The translations under genes and the position numbers were made by a program. Below, one piece after another: positions 8,562 through 18,137 of a stretch of DNA of 64,000 bases. The stretch's first letter is position 1; every line of letters begins with the position of its first letter. The notes under the pieces were generated by a model that worked only from the letters and a program-made list of their open reading frames with translations, was not told the DNA's origin and searched no databases. The DNA is from Pseudoalteromonas phenolica (GTDB taxonomy: Bacteria; Pseudomonadota; Gammaproteobacteria; Enterobacterales; Alteromonadaceae), in the NCBI RefSeq assembly GCF_001444405.1, contig NZ_CP013187.1, positions 1,550,001 to 1,614,000 of the forward strand, in the 5' to 3' direction.

Positions 8562-8622
8562 GTGAAATATTTAAAATAAAGAATTTAAGTGCTTAGAAAA
8601 ACTGCTTAGGTCGAACCAAGAC

Positions 8623-10092
8623 TTACAGGCTTTGTGCATACATATACAAAGATTTTAAAATGCTCATTTTCTTTTCGTTACCATCATGTTGATGCAATAA
8701 ATTCTCTAGCGTTAACATAAAATCTTCAGCGCCGATAGAAGGGTTATCTTCACCATGCATCAACTTGTTTTGGCAATATTTACGCCATACATCTAATTCG
8801 TGCGGCGTGAGCGTGTGAGGCCAATTACGAGCTCTGTACCTAAATAACATAGTGGTAAATTTGGGGTCATCAAACTCTAAATCAAATGAGCCTAAAGACT
8901 CAGGCGCCGCGTCTCTGATCATCGCAAACTTAGCTTTATCTGCTTTTGACGTAAAACCATTATAAAGCTGGTAATCAGGGTTCGTTGTGCTGCTAAAGTC
9001 CGCTTTATCGTTAAACACTTCCGCCACTTTGTCTCTTAATTCAGGGTGCGCTTTTAGCACTTTTAAATTTTCAAGACACTTTTCTCTGTCTATGCCTAAA
9101 CGTGCTGCATTTTCAGGAAGCAGAGTTTTAGCTGGTGCCAAAATAGGACACTTATTTAAATGCACCAACTTAAGACCAACCGGTAATTCATCCTCACCTA
9201 AATCAGCATGCTTTGTATAAAGGCGCTCACGTAATTGCTCAACGTTTAAGTCAAGCAGCACTTGAGGATTTTCAGTTAAGTTAAAACACACCACGGCATT
9301 TTTATTCACTGGGTGAAAGCTCATTGGTGCAATCCAACTTGTACAGCCTTGAGTCGCAGGAATACGCGAAGAGGTATGTACCAGAGGTTGCATGTTATAC
9401 ACATCAACGAGATCAGCTAGCGCCTTCTTATTTCTTAATCCAAAGAAGAAATTAAACAGTTTAGGTTGCTTTTCTTTGATTAACTTAGCCAGCGCAATCG
9501 TTGCCGTTACATCGCTAAGCGCGTCGTGCGCTGCTGCGTGCTCTATGCCATTGGCAACGGTTAGCTCTTCGAGTTTAAAGCTTGGTGAGCCATCTTCTTT
9601 TAATGGCCACTCAATACCTTCAGGTCTCAATGCATAACAAGCACGCACTAAATCAATAATATCCCAACGGCTGTTACCGTTTTGCCATTCTCGCTCGTAA
9701 GGGTCATAGAAGTTTCTATACAATGAATAACGCGTTACTTCATCATCAAAGCGAATACTGTTGTAACCAGCCACACAGGTGTTAGGGCGGCTAAATTCAG
9801 CATGGATCTTTGCCATAAATTCAGCTTCAACCAAACCATGTTTAAGTGCATGTTGTGGTGTTATGCCAGTGATCAAACATGCTTCAGGATGAGGTAAATA
9901 ATCAGGGGCAGGTTTGCAATATTCTATTAAAGGCTCACCGATAATGTTTAAATTGTAATCGGTGCGAATACCTGCAAATTGACTTGGGCGGTCTTTTTGT
10001 GGGTTTGCCCCCCAAGTCTCGAAGTCATACCAATAGATAGTAGGGATATCTTCAACGTTTTCTTGTGTGTGTAATTGGTTGTTTTCTTGCAT
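8623..10092 (-). CDS. sbcB: Exodeoxyribonuclease I
   Basis: Single-strand-specific 3'-5' DNA exonuclease acting in mismatch repair and recombination. The 489-residue protein (E. coli 475) begins with a DnaQ-like exonuclease fold: YDFETWG supplies the first acidic pair near residues 23-25, NSIRFDDE lies near 115 and HDALSDV near 190. SH3-like and helical C-terminal regions follow (for example SFDLEFDDPKF and FRYRARNWP). The ATG at 10092 gives a slightly longer N-terminus than in E. coli, with only a weak Shine-Dalgarno. It is monocistronic, with a terminator downstream. Confidence 0.95.
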   Translation of the reverse strand: MQENNQLHTQENVEDIPTIYWYDFETWGANPQKDRPSQFAGIRTDYNLNIIGEPLIEYCKPAPDYLPHPEACLITGITPQHALKHGLVEAEFMAKIHAEFSRPNTCVAGYNSIRFDDEVTRYSLYRNFYDPYEREWQNGNSRWDIIDLVRACYALRPEGIEWPLKEDGSPSFKLEELTVANGIEHAAAHDALSDVTATIALAKLIKEKQPKLFNFFFGLRNKKALADLVDVYNMQPLVHTSSRIPATQGCTSWIAPMSFHPVNKNAVVCFNLTENPQVLLDLNVEQLRERLYTKHADLGEDELPVGLKLVHLNKCPILAPAKTLLPENAARLGIDREKCLENLKVLKAHPELRDKVAEVFNDKADFSSTTNPDYQLYNGFTSKADKAKFAMIRDAAPESLGSFDLEFDDPKFTTMLFRYRARNWPHTLTPHELDVWRKYCQNKLMHGEDNPSIGAEDFMLTLENLLHQHDGNEKKMSILKSLYMYAQSL

Positions 10093-10274
10093 AAATCTTT
10101 AGCTATCTACGGTGCTTATATGTAGGTTCATAACGCAAGCATAGTAACACATATGATAAATGGCTTCGATTTTTAAAATTAATATGAAGAGGGTTGAGCA
10201 AAGTATTAGCCTGAAACGTTCATTTTCAAACTGGGTATTTTTAGGTGTACTTAAGAAAAGAAAGCACTTAACAA

Positions 10275-10302
10275 ATCAAAAAAAGCGCCCTCAGGCGCTT
10301 TG
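10275..10302 (-). terminator. Terminator after the CBS-pair gene
   Basis: On the minus strand, AAAGCGCC pairs with GGCGCTTT around a four-base loop and runs into eight T residues. It lies about 30 bases past the stop at 10334. Confidence 0.85.
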
Positions 10303-10333
10303 AACTTTAACGTACATTACTTTGGGATAATGG

Positions 10334-10933
10334 TTAAATCTCTGCGTGATGGAGTAGGGTATCAACTATGTCACTGAACTTGTTTGCAGGCTTTACAGTG
10401 TTAATATTTGCACCGCAAATTTTTGCTAAATCGATTAAATCAAAATAACCAACAAACGACGAGTTTGTGTCGTCTATAACTAATAAGAAGTCAGCACCAC
10501 TTTGCTCTACGGTTTTGACAATGTGACCAACATTTGATTGCTCAACTTGTTGAAATGAAATTTGCTGTAATGATTGAATTGGGATCATCACATCGCCAAC
10601 GTTTAAGTCCTTACGGTTACAATTGAGTCTGTCGGCAATTGATAAAATGTATCGACTACCTATTCTTGCCTTTGAAATTAGCCCAACAATATTGTTATGT
10701 GCATCAATCACAAAGCTCACTTTATGGTGAGTGCGATTTAAAATTAAGCTCGCTTCATCAATATCAGCGCCTAACTCAATATGTTGAATTGGATTAAGTA
10801 CCAGGTTGCGCATCAATTGTAATGCAGGTTCATTTGCATCAAGTAAGTGCTGGTTAGTAGGAGAAGGTAATTGCTCAGTTACAAATGTTAAGTTGGCTGC
10901 AGGCTGAGTTTTTAAAGTCGTAAAAGCGTTCAT
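10334..10933 (-). CDS. CBS-domain pair protein
   Basis: A 199-residue soluble protein. Two CBS motifs are visible, about residues 50-110 (HKVSFVIDAHNNIVGLIS) and 115-180 (GADFLLVIDDTNSSFVGYFDL). Such pairs bind adenine nucleotides and act as energy or ligand sensors, but nothing here identifies a partner or target. No catalytic or membrane domain is attached. GAGGTG upstream of the ATG is a good ribosome binding site. It lies downstream of a small secreted protein gene on the same strand, 44 bases away, so the two may share a transcript. The specific function is unknown. Confidence 0.8.
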   Translation of the reverse strand: MNAFTTLKTQPAANLTFVTEQLPSPTNQHLLDANEPALQLMRNLVLNPIQHIELGADIDEASLILNRTHHKVSFVIDAHNNIVGLISKARIGSRYILSIADRLNCNRKDLNVGDVMIPIQSLQQISFQQVEQSNVGHIVKTVEQSGADFLLVIDDTNSSFVGYFDLIDLAKICGANINTVKPANKFSDIVDTLLHHAEI

Positions 10934-10977
10934 AAGTCACCTCTGTATATAAATTAATAAGCACGAAAAAATCGGAA

Positions 10978-11250
10978 TTAATTTAAATAAGGGGGTGCTC
11001 TTATTGATAAGTGGTGATTTGACTTCGTCGAGGGAAAGAGAGAATAAGTAAACTCACAAACCTCACCCGTAGCATCAGAAGGTAGAAGTTCATTGAGTAT
11101 ACTGTCGTCAAGATCAGTGCTGTTCGAGTTATCAAGGTCGGTAAAAATCGAAGTTACTGACGGCATTGAGTCGTACTGAACAGCTTTAGCTGTTGATACA
11201 TTTATTAAGCTGATAACGCAAAGTAGCGCAATAATCTTAACTATGTTCAT
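10978..11250 (-). CDS. Small secreted protein of unknown function
   Basis: A 90-residue predicted exported protein. Residues 1-23 form a signal peptide: a Lys-containing start, a hydrophobic core (IIALLCVISLINV) and an AKA-type cleavage site. The mature part is acidic and Ser/Asn/Asp-rich, with a single Cys. A GTG three codons upstream could also be used, but ATG 11250 gives the cleaner signal peptide. It is followed by the CBS-pair gene. I recognise no family. The signal peptide is the main reason to believe it is real. Confidence 0.5.
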   Translation of the reverse strand: MNIVKIIALLCVISLINVSTAKAVQYDSMPSVTSIFTDLDNSNSTDLDDSILNELLPSDATGEVCEFTYSLFPSTKSNHHLSIRAPPYLN

Positions 11251-11428
11251 ACAACACACTCGAATTAACCAATAACTTCAATGTATGGGCAGTGCGAACA
11301 AATTACAATAGGTAATTTGTAACAGCGTATAAATTACGTTTTATACATGTTGATATAATTCAATTTTTAAATTTAAGCACTAGCTTAGAGAACGAATTGG
11401 GGATGGCGCAATGGTGGAGGAGGAAGAT

Positions 11429-11461
11429 ATAAAAAGCCTCGACAACTGTGTATCGAGGCTT
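11429..11461 (-). terminator. Terminator after the broken symporter gene
   Basis: AAGCCTCGA (11434-11442) pairs with TCGAGGCTT (11453-11461). On the minus strand the second arm runs into TTTTTA. Confidence 0.85.
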
Positions 11462-11478
11462 CTTACTGAATATAGTGT

Positions 11479-12775
11479 TTAGTCTAGCTTTTCTAGATTT
11501 TTAGCAGCGTTTGGGTCATTGAAAACATGTGTATCGAATTCGTTTTCAGACTTAGCAACAACACAAGTCACCATACAGTCACCTGTAACATTTACAGCTG
11601 TTCGCGTCATATCAAGCAGTCGGTCAACACCCATAATGATTGCAATTCCTTCAACTGGAAGACCTACTTGGTTTAATACCATTGCAAGCATGATAAGACC
11701 CACACCAGGCACGCCAGCAGTACCAACAGAAGCAAGTGTAGCGGTAAGGATAACCATAAGATAATCACTGATAGTTAAATCAACAGCGAAAACTTGAGCG
11801 ATAAATACCGTCGCCACACCTTGCATGATGGCAGTGCCATCCATGTTAATAGTCGCACCAAGTGGCACGGTGAAAGACGCAACTGAGTTGTGTGCACCTA
11901 GCTTTTTAGTGGCTGTTTCAAGCGTAACTGGCATAGTCGCACTTGAGCTTGATGTGCTAAACGCAAACATACATGCGTCTTTCATTTTAGTTAAGAATCT
12001 AACAGGGCTTAAACCCGTTAGAACTTTTAAAAGCGCAGAGTAGTTGATGAGTGCATGAATAAATAAAGCAGCTAATACAGTAAAGAAGTATTTTGCCAAA
12101 CCGAGGATTAAGGCCATTTCAATGGTTGTAAATAACTTAGCCATTAAACAGAAAACACCTATTGGCGCTAGGTTCATTAAAATAGTCACAAGTTTAAGCA
12201 CTACCGTGTTTAAATCATCAAACACTTTGGCAACACGCTGACCGGATTCACCGCTTAGTGCCATTGCAATACCAAATAAAAGAGCAAATACAATAACTTG
12301 CAACATGTTCCCTTCTGCCATCGCATTGATAGGGTTGGTAGGGAACATATTAATAATAACTTGAGTCAGCGTTGGTGCTTGTTTAGCGTCAAAAGCTGCT
12401 TCTGTAGGTACGTCATAACCCACTCCTGGGCTAACTAATAATGCAAGTGATATTGCTACGGTAATAGCTACAGCTGTAGTAGTTAAATAAAGTGCGATTG
12501 ATTTACCACCTAAACGACCTACATGTACCACACACCAAAGAAATGAAGACTAAAGGCACTACCAGCATTTTTAAGCTGGCAATGAAAATTTGCCCGCCTA
12601 TGTGAAATAAGCCGTCTACAAAGAAGCCTTTAACGGCCAGATCAAATAGCCCAAGAGGGATTAAAACGTCATCTTTATCGCCAAGAATAAATTGGAAAAG
12701 CAGGCCCAGAAAAACACCCGAGACCATGCCCAGCATGATGCGAGTGGTTAAACTCATCTTGTTATTTTGTGTCAT
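11479..12775 (-). pseudogene. Dicarboxylate/amino acid:cation symporter, frameshifted
   Basis: Member of the DAACS family (GltP/DctA-like), which takes up glutamate, aspartate or C4-dicarboxylates with Na+ or H+. Two frames together make one protein. Frame 1 (12775-12503) encodes the first transmembrane helices up to VPLVFISLVCGTC, then reads into a stop. The downstream frame (from about 12519 to 11479) resumes at GRLGGKS. It carries all later hallmarks: the Ser-rich hairpin STSSSSATMP, NMDGT, the second hairpin VGTAGVPG and the DMTRTAVNVTGD helix. Compared with the family pattern, about eight residues between CGT and GRLGGK are missing and one extra base remains, consistent with a deletion of about 23 bp near 12519-12521. 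As written it cannot give a full transporter. A sequencing or assembly error is possible, because everything else is intact. Confidence 0.85.
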
Positions 12776-12935
12776 ATTGATTGTTAGATTTTTTCAAATT
12801 CATCATAGCCTACCAGCATGGTGCTCTGAGACCAAAAAAAAACGTTAAATAGTTAAGAAAAAGTTGTGATTTTTAATCACTTTATAAGGTAACATGGGGA
12901 GATAATAATTTTAATTCAGCTAGGGAGAGGGGGTC

Positions 12936-15900
12936 ATGCCTTTGATGCGCTGGTTTAGCATTTTGTTGTTTTCCTTATTAGTCACAGCTTGTGGCGGCGG
13001 TGGAACAATAGATAAAACAAACAATAATACTGGAGATGGTGGTAATTCAGACGATTATCAACTGACTTTATCAATTTTAGAGCAAACCACTGAACTTTCT
13101 CTAGATACGCCCCTCACAATCGAAGCAACGCTAAAGAATGACGGCTCGGCTGTAGCCAACACCCGTATAAATTTCTCAACCGACGATTATGCGCGTTTTG
13201 ATGGTCCATCTTCTGTATTGACGAATAGTGAAGGTAAAGCAACGGTCAAGCTACTTCCAACAAATCAGGAAGGTGCTGGTGAAATTACAGCTTCAGCATC
13301 TGTGTCTGAAGTTACACTCGAACAAAGCATTGATTACTCAGGAATGGGGGATGGCGGGCTTCAGATTTCAACAGATATTGTTGACCTCTCTGGAAATCCA
13401 ATAAGCGCGGAAAATCCACTAAGCCAATCGAAAAGCGCTTTAGTGCGCACCACACTTTTGTTCGACGGCAATCCTCGAGTAGGCGAGACGATAGACTTCC
13501 AATTAGATTCACTTGCCTCGACAAATAGTAACGCTAAAGTTGAAACTAACTCTCAGGGTATTGCTGTTTTGGCAATACATGCAACAAAAGAAGTCGGAGT
13601 CGGTGAGGTCATCGCAACCTACCAAGAAGCGCAATCAGTGGCTAATTTTACAACGTCAGGTAACCCTTTTTTTGGTGAAGAAATTTATGCTATCAATTTA
13701 AGTGGTACAAACGCTGCTACTGGTGAATCTCTTTCTAATTTAAGTGTTGCAACGCCTATCACGTTAGAAGCAACGCTTTTATTAAACGGCCAAGCTTTAA
13801 GTAACCAAACAATAGAATTTTCGGGTGATAACACTTCTGAGTTGCAAAGAACATCTGGGCTAACAGATGCTGACGGAAAAACATCAACAGTTTTAAAAGC
13901 AAATACGGTTAAAGGCTCTGGTATTGTTAATGTTACTTTCACTCCTCAATCTGGCACACAGGTAACTGAAAGCTTTAATTTCACCTCGTTAGGTGATGGA
14001 GGCATTCAAATGAGTTTGTCAGTGCTTGACAGTGAAGGGAATGAGATTAATGAAACTAATCCACTCAGTGTGTCAAAACCAGCGATTGTAACTGTTAAAG
14101 TAGTTGAAGATCAGGTTGAAAAGCCTGGTGCTATTGTAGAAGTGGATGCAGGAACTCAAGCTTCGTTAGATTTCTCGAGCCGATTAACACAAACCAATGG
14201 CGAAGCTATGTTTATTCTCAAGCCGAATACTGAAAAAGGGCTTGGGATTATTACTGCAACTTATAAAGGTACAAGTCAATCACCTTCTACAGATAATATT
14301 AATGTACAAAATACGTACTTTTCCATGGGCTTTAGTACAGATAGCATTGCGATTGATATTACGATTACTGACTCAACCGGGAATGCAATAACAGATACGA
14401 ATAGAATTGGTGAAAATAAAGATGCGTTTGTGACTATCTCTCTAACTGAAGGTAACACAGCACTCGCCAACAAATTCATTACCGTTGATGTCGGCCAAAA
14501 GGGGGTTACCGTCCCTAGTGATGGTCGAGTTGTAACCGACGCAAATGGACAGGCCCGACTTGTTTTACAGGCGAATACCCAAACTGGTGCAGAAGCATTA
14601 ACCGCTACATATACGCACAATGATGATTCAGATGTTGTAGGTGTTGAACCGTATTATACTGATGGTAATCCGAAATTTGATATCGACCCTTACAAATTTG
14701 TATTCGTAGCAAAAAATGAAAGTGACTCGAATGTTTCTAATCAGTTATCAGGCACTAACCCGCTGATTTTAGAGGCTCAGCTTCTTTTCAACAATTCACC
14801 AGTGGCAAATAGCCGAGTTAGATTTGCGGTTGATGAGTTTGCAACGCTGGATCACAAATCAGGCTCAATTTTGACTGACAGTCAAGGTATCGCTACAGTT
14901 CGTTTGCTTGATAACGACCTTGAAGGTGCTGGCAGAGCAACTGTGACTTTTGAAAAAGAAGATGGAGATTTAGAAGCAACGCTTGATTTCAACAGTGCTG
15001 GCACTGGTGGTATTACATTAACTGTCGGGCAAGTATTAGACGAAAACGGGCAACCTATTACGGCTGGTAACCCAGTTTCAGCCAGAACGAATGGTTTTGT
15101 AACTGTTACTTTGACGGAGAACAACCAACCTATAAACAATGCACTAATACTAGTTCAAGGTGATGCTATTGCAACTACTCGCCCTAGTAACGGTAAAATT
15201 GCAACTGACTCAAATGGTGAAGCGAATTTTGAGCTTATACCAACAACTGAAGCAGGTTTAGGCGAGTTCACAGTAACTTATCAGCAAACTGAAAATCTTA
15301 GCTTTACCGAAGAAGCATTTTTTCATTCTTCTGGTAATCCAAGAGATGAAACTAGCACTTATGAAATTGATATCCGAATACTTACAGGGTGTAATGATGA
15401 CTGGGATGCAAATCGAGAAACAGTAGAGCTAAACCCCGATGACGGTAGTACTGGTTGTTCCGATTCTAGCCGTATTAGTTCGAATGAGTTAGCAGAAGTC
15501 TTTGTTAAGCTTTCATCTAAACAAAGTGGCACTGCTTTGACTCGTGAAATTGTAACTGTATCAACAACGATTGGTCAGATTTTACCTAGTAGTGGCACAG
15601 CATTAACTGATGAGTTTGGTGTTGCCTTATTAAAACTTCAGCCAGGAGATAGTGGTGGTGCAGGTACTGTGTCTGCGACTTATGATGGAGAGACAAATAC
15701 CAGCAACTTTTCAGTTGGTGTGGTCGATTTAGAAATTACTCTCGACAACGGTTTGGATGAGGGAGTTACCGAACTTAAAGCCGGTGGTAGTACCGTCATT
15801 ACAGCTACGCTTCGTGATGAAGAAGGCAATTTATACCTAACCCCAGCTGATGTTAACTTTTCTTCTGTGTGTGCAGCTAACGAAGAAGCACAGCTAGATG

Positions 15901-17900
15901 CGCAAGTTAAATCATCTAATGGAGAAGCAACAGCAACATATAGAGCAAATGGCTGTAGTATTACTGATACCATTACTGCAACAGTTGAAGCGGGCGGGAA
16001 TAACTTTGTAAACTCTATCGAATTGACAGTCAGCGAGTCGCCAGCGCAAGCTCTGAAGTTCTTGACCACCAATGAAAACTTTGAGCAGTTTATTGCTTTA
16101 CCACCTGGTGAAGGTGGAGCACCAACACTGTCAGTGGTTGAATTTCAGCTGTTAGATGAAGACACAAACCCGATTAAACAAAAACGTATCGACTTCAGGC
16201 TCACTGACAGTATTGGTGCTGCAGGCTTAACACAATCGTCTAGCAGTACAGACAATGATGGTAAAGCGCAAACAACCGTAACTTCAGGTCTAGTGCCAGG
16301 TCCGCTCGTTGTGCAAGCATGTTATATTCCTGATAACTTAATTGAGCAAGTGGAGAACACGGATCAACAGGTAACATGCTGGCCTGATGAGTTTGATCGC
16401 TGTAACGTTGACCCGCGTCCTGATGATTGCCCTACCGGCGGTTATGTTCTTGTGCCGATTTCTGAGCAAATTACTGGCGTGTCTTCAAGAATTCTTTTAA
16501 GTTCTGGTGTGACAGATCAAGATAGCTTTGATGCGGTCTTAGCTACAACAAATATAAATGCATTAGATTATATCGGTGCTACGGTGGACATTAATATCTT
16601 CTTCGGAGATCAGTTTAATCATCTAAGTGGTGACGGAGTTACGGCTACAGTTGTTGCGAGCTCAGGTGTTGTTGGAACCTTAGATGGGGAAGATTTAACT
16701 CCGTTGTATAATTGTTCAAGCATAGATGCAACTTGTACGTTAACGTGGAGAAGGCAAGGCGATGTTCCTTTCGCTGATAGCGCCTGGGGGAACCAAATCG
16801 GTGATGTATGTGATACTTATTTCGGAGAGCCGGCGCCATGTATTGGTGCTTACCCAACTACTGACGGCAGTGTTACTGATGATGATGGAAATATTATCAA
16901 CAATATAGTTCAAGGTGGTCGAGTTAATTTCTTAGTTGTTGCTAAAGGGCAAGAAAGCTTCATTGATAGGCCTAGTGATGTGAATAATGATGGAGAAGTT
17001 ACATTAGAGCGAAGAAATGGTCGCTTTGATGAGGGGGAATTCTACTATAGTTTTGATAGACCCGAAGCATTTATCGACCTAAATGGAAATGGCCAATATG
17101 ATGGTGCGAGCCTTTGTTCTCAAAGCTCTGAAGATGATGTAGATCCTAATACTGATTCTTGTAATCCGAAGCAATCAGATGGTGGTGTATTTGAAACTTT
17201 CCGAGATTCAGATAACGACGGGTTATACACTGAAGCTAACGGCATATATGACGGCTTACTTTGTGGCCAGGTTGCCCAAACATCTGGTAAATGTAATAAA
17301 GGACTGATCGAAGTAAGGCGTAATCTAGAGCTGGTACTTTCAGATGATGATCCATTTGTACGTTTTGCTGTAGAAAAATCGAGTGTGGATTTGACCTCAG
17401 ACTCTAACTTGGATGGCAGAGTAGACGTTATTTCTACTAATACAAATTGTGACAATGTCACCTTACCGTCATTCGATGATGATGGAAATGTAGAGCGTGA
17501 TAGTGATGGCAATGTAATTTTCGATATTATTCAACAGTTAGAGCCTATCACAGGGCATGATGACTTATGCGATATAAAGCAAGTTACGCTTGGTGATAGG
17601 GGTGTTGAGTCATTGGTGGTTTACATTTATTTTTCTGATAGAAATGGTAACCCCCTGCCTTCAGGTACTGAAGTTGAGGTAACGAGTACTAATGGCAAGT
17701 TGGATGTCAGGAATCTTAATTCTGTTATTCCAAATACAGGTAGGGTTGAATCAGATTACGCCATAGCCGCACTTTCTAGAGAGCTTGAATCTAATGGTCA
17801 AGAAACAGGCTTGTTAACAATTCAATTTACTTTTACTCAACCTGATGGTGAGACCAAGACTGTCACTAAAGAAATTGACGTTTTCGACGCCAATCCATAA
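12936..17900 (+). CDS. Giant lipoprotein with about ten Ig-like (Big_1-type) repeats
   Basis: A 1654-residue predicted outer-membrane or surface lipoprotein. The N-terminus is a lipoprotein signal peptide with lipobox LVTAC (Cys19), then a Gly/Asn/Asp linker. About ten Ig-like repeats of roughly 105-130 residues follow. Each contains a T(D/N)xxGxA strand and an xGxGxxxATY-like strand; the first motif recurs near residues 96, 203, 309, 418, 533, 647, 757, 891, 991 and 1105. This resembles bacterial Ig-like group 1 domains of invasins and intimins. Residues about 1345-1520 are Asp/Asn-rich, with DxNxDG-like calcium-type loops (VNNDGEV, DLNGNGQYDG, DSDNDGLYT). No beta-barrel or sorting signal is seen. 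AGGGAGAGG precedes the ATG. Adhesion or surface-structure function is inference. Confidence 0.85.
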   Translation: MPLMRWFSILLFSLLVTACGGGGTIDKTNNNTGDGGNSDDYQLTLSILEQTTELSLDTPLTIEATLKNDGSAVANTRINFSTDDYARFDGPSSVLTNSEGKATVKLLPTNQEGAGEITASASVSEVTLEQSIDYSGMGDGGLQISTDIVDLSGNPISAENPLSQSKSALVRTTLLFDGNPRVGETIDFQLDSLASTNSNAKVETNSQGIAVLAIHATKEVGVGEVIATYQEAQSVANFTTSGNPFFGEEIYAINLSGTNAATGESLSNLSVATPITLEATLLLNGQALSNQTIEFSGDNTSELQRTSGLTDADGKTSTVLKANTVKGSGIVNVTFTPQSGTQVTESFNFTSLGDGGIQMSLSVLDSEGNEINETNPLSVSKPAIVTVKVVEDQVEKPGAIVEVDAGTQASLDFSSRLTQTNGEAMFILKPNTEKGLGIITATYKGTSQSPSTDNINVQNTYFSMGFSTDSIAIDITITDSTGNAITDTNRIGENKDAFVTISLTEGNTALANKFITVDVGQKGVTVPSDGRVVTDANGQARLVLQANTQTGAEALTATYTHNDDSDVVGVEPYYTDGNPKFDIDPYKFVFVAKNESDSNVSNQLSGTNPLILEAQLLFNNSPVANSRVRFAVDEFATLDHKSGSILTDSQGIATVRLLDNDLEGAGRATVTFEKEDGDLEATLDFNSAGTGGITLTVGQVLDENGQPITAGNPVSARTNGFVTVTLTENNQPINNALILVQGDAIATTRPSNGKIATDSNGEANFELIPTTEAGLGEFTVTYQQTENLSFTEEAFFHSSGNPRDETSTYEIDIRILTGCNDDWDANRETVELNPDDGSTGCSDSSRISSNELAEVFVKLSSKQSGTALTREIVTVSTTIGQILPSSGTALTDEFGVALLKLQPGDSGGAGTVSATYDGETNTSNFSVGVVDLEITLDNGLDEGVTELKAGGSTVITATLRDEEGNLYLTPADVNFSSVCAANEEAQLDAQVKSSNGEATATYRANGCSITDTITATVEAGGNNFVNSIELTVSESPAQALKFLTTNENFEQFIALPPGEGGAPTLSVVEFQLLDEDTNPIKQKRIDFRLTDSIGAAGLTQSSSSTDNDGKAQTTVTSGLVPGPLVVQACYIPDNLIEQVENTDQQVTCWPDEFDRCNVDPRPDDCPTGGYVLVPISEQITGVSSRILLSSGVTDQDSFDAVLATTNINALDYIGATVDINIFFGDQFNHLSGDGVTATVVASSGVVGTLDGEDLTPLYNCSSIDATCTLTWRRQGDVPFADSAWGNQIGDVCDTYFGEPAPCIGAYPTTDGSVTDDDGNIINNIVQGGRVNFLVVAKGQESFIDRPSDVNNDGEVTLERRNGRFDEGEFYYSFDRPEAFIDLNGNGQYDGASLCSQSSEDDVDPNTDSCNPKQSDGGVFETFRDSDNDGLYTEANGIYDGLLCGQVAQTSGKCNKGLIEVRRNLELVLSDDDPFVRFAVEKSSVDLTSDSNLDGRVDVISTNTNCDNVTLPSFDDDGNVERDSDGNVIFDIIQQLEPITGHDDLCDIKQVTLGDRGVESLVVYIYFSDRNGNPLPSGTEVEVTSTNGKLDVRNLNSVIPNTGRVESDYAIAALSRELESNGQETGLLTIQFTFTQPDGETKTVTKEIDVFDANP

Positions 17901-17908
17901 CCCCACTT

Positions 17909-17942
17909 GAAAAAATGCCAACCTAACGGTTGGCATTTTTGT
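17909..17942 (+). terminator. Terminator after the Ig-repeat lipoprotein gene
   Basis: AAAAATGCCAACC (17911-17923) pairs with GGTTGGCATTTTT (17928-17940) around TAAC, with a T run included in the stem end. Confidence 0.9.
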
Positions 17943-18137
17943 ATTGTTTCCATTATATTGCGCAGCTTACTTATTGCTTGATACATTTTTGCTTAAAATT
18001 GCAACAAAAACTGTGTAATTAATCATTAATCAGCTAAAACTTTGTATTAAAAGCTTGTAACAATAGGTGTTTGTAGATATACCTATAAATATTCACGCCC
18101 GATGGGCATACACCAAGATGAGTCAGAATAGGCAGCT

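Noticed and set aside
14276..16072. Several antisense ORFs of 85-130 codons within the Ig-repeat gene
   Set aside because: They arise from the low-stop reverse frame of a repetitive Thr/Ser/Asn-rich gene and have no independent support.
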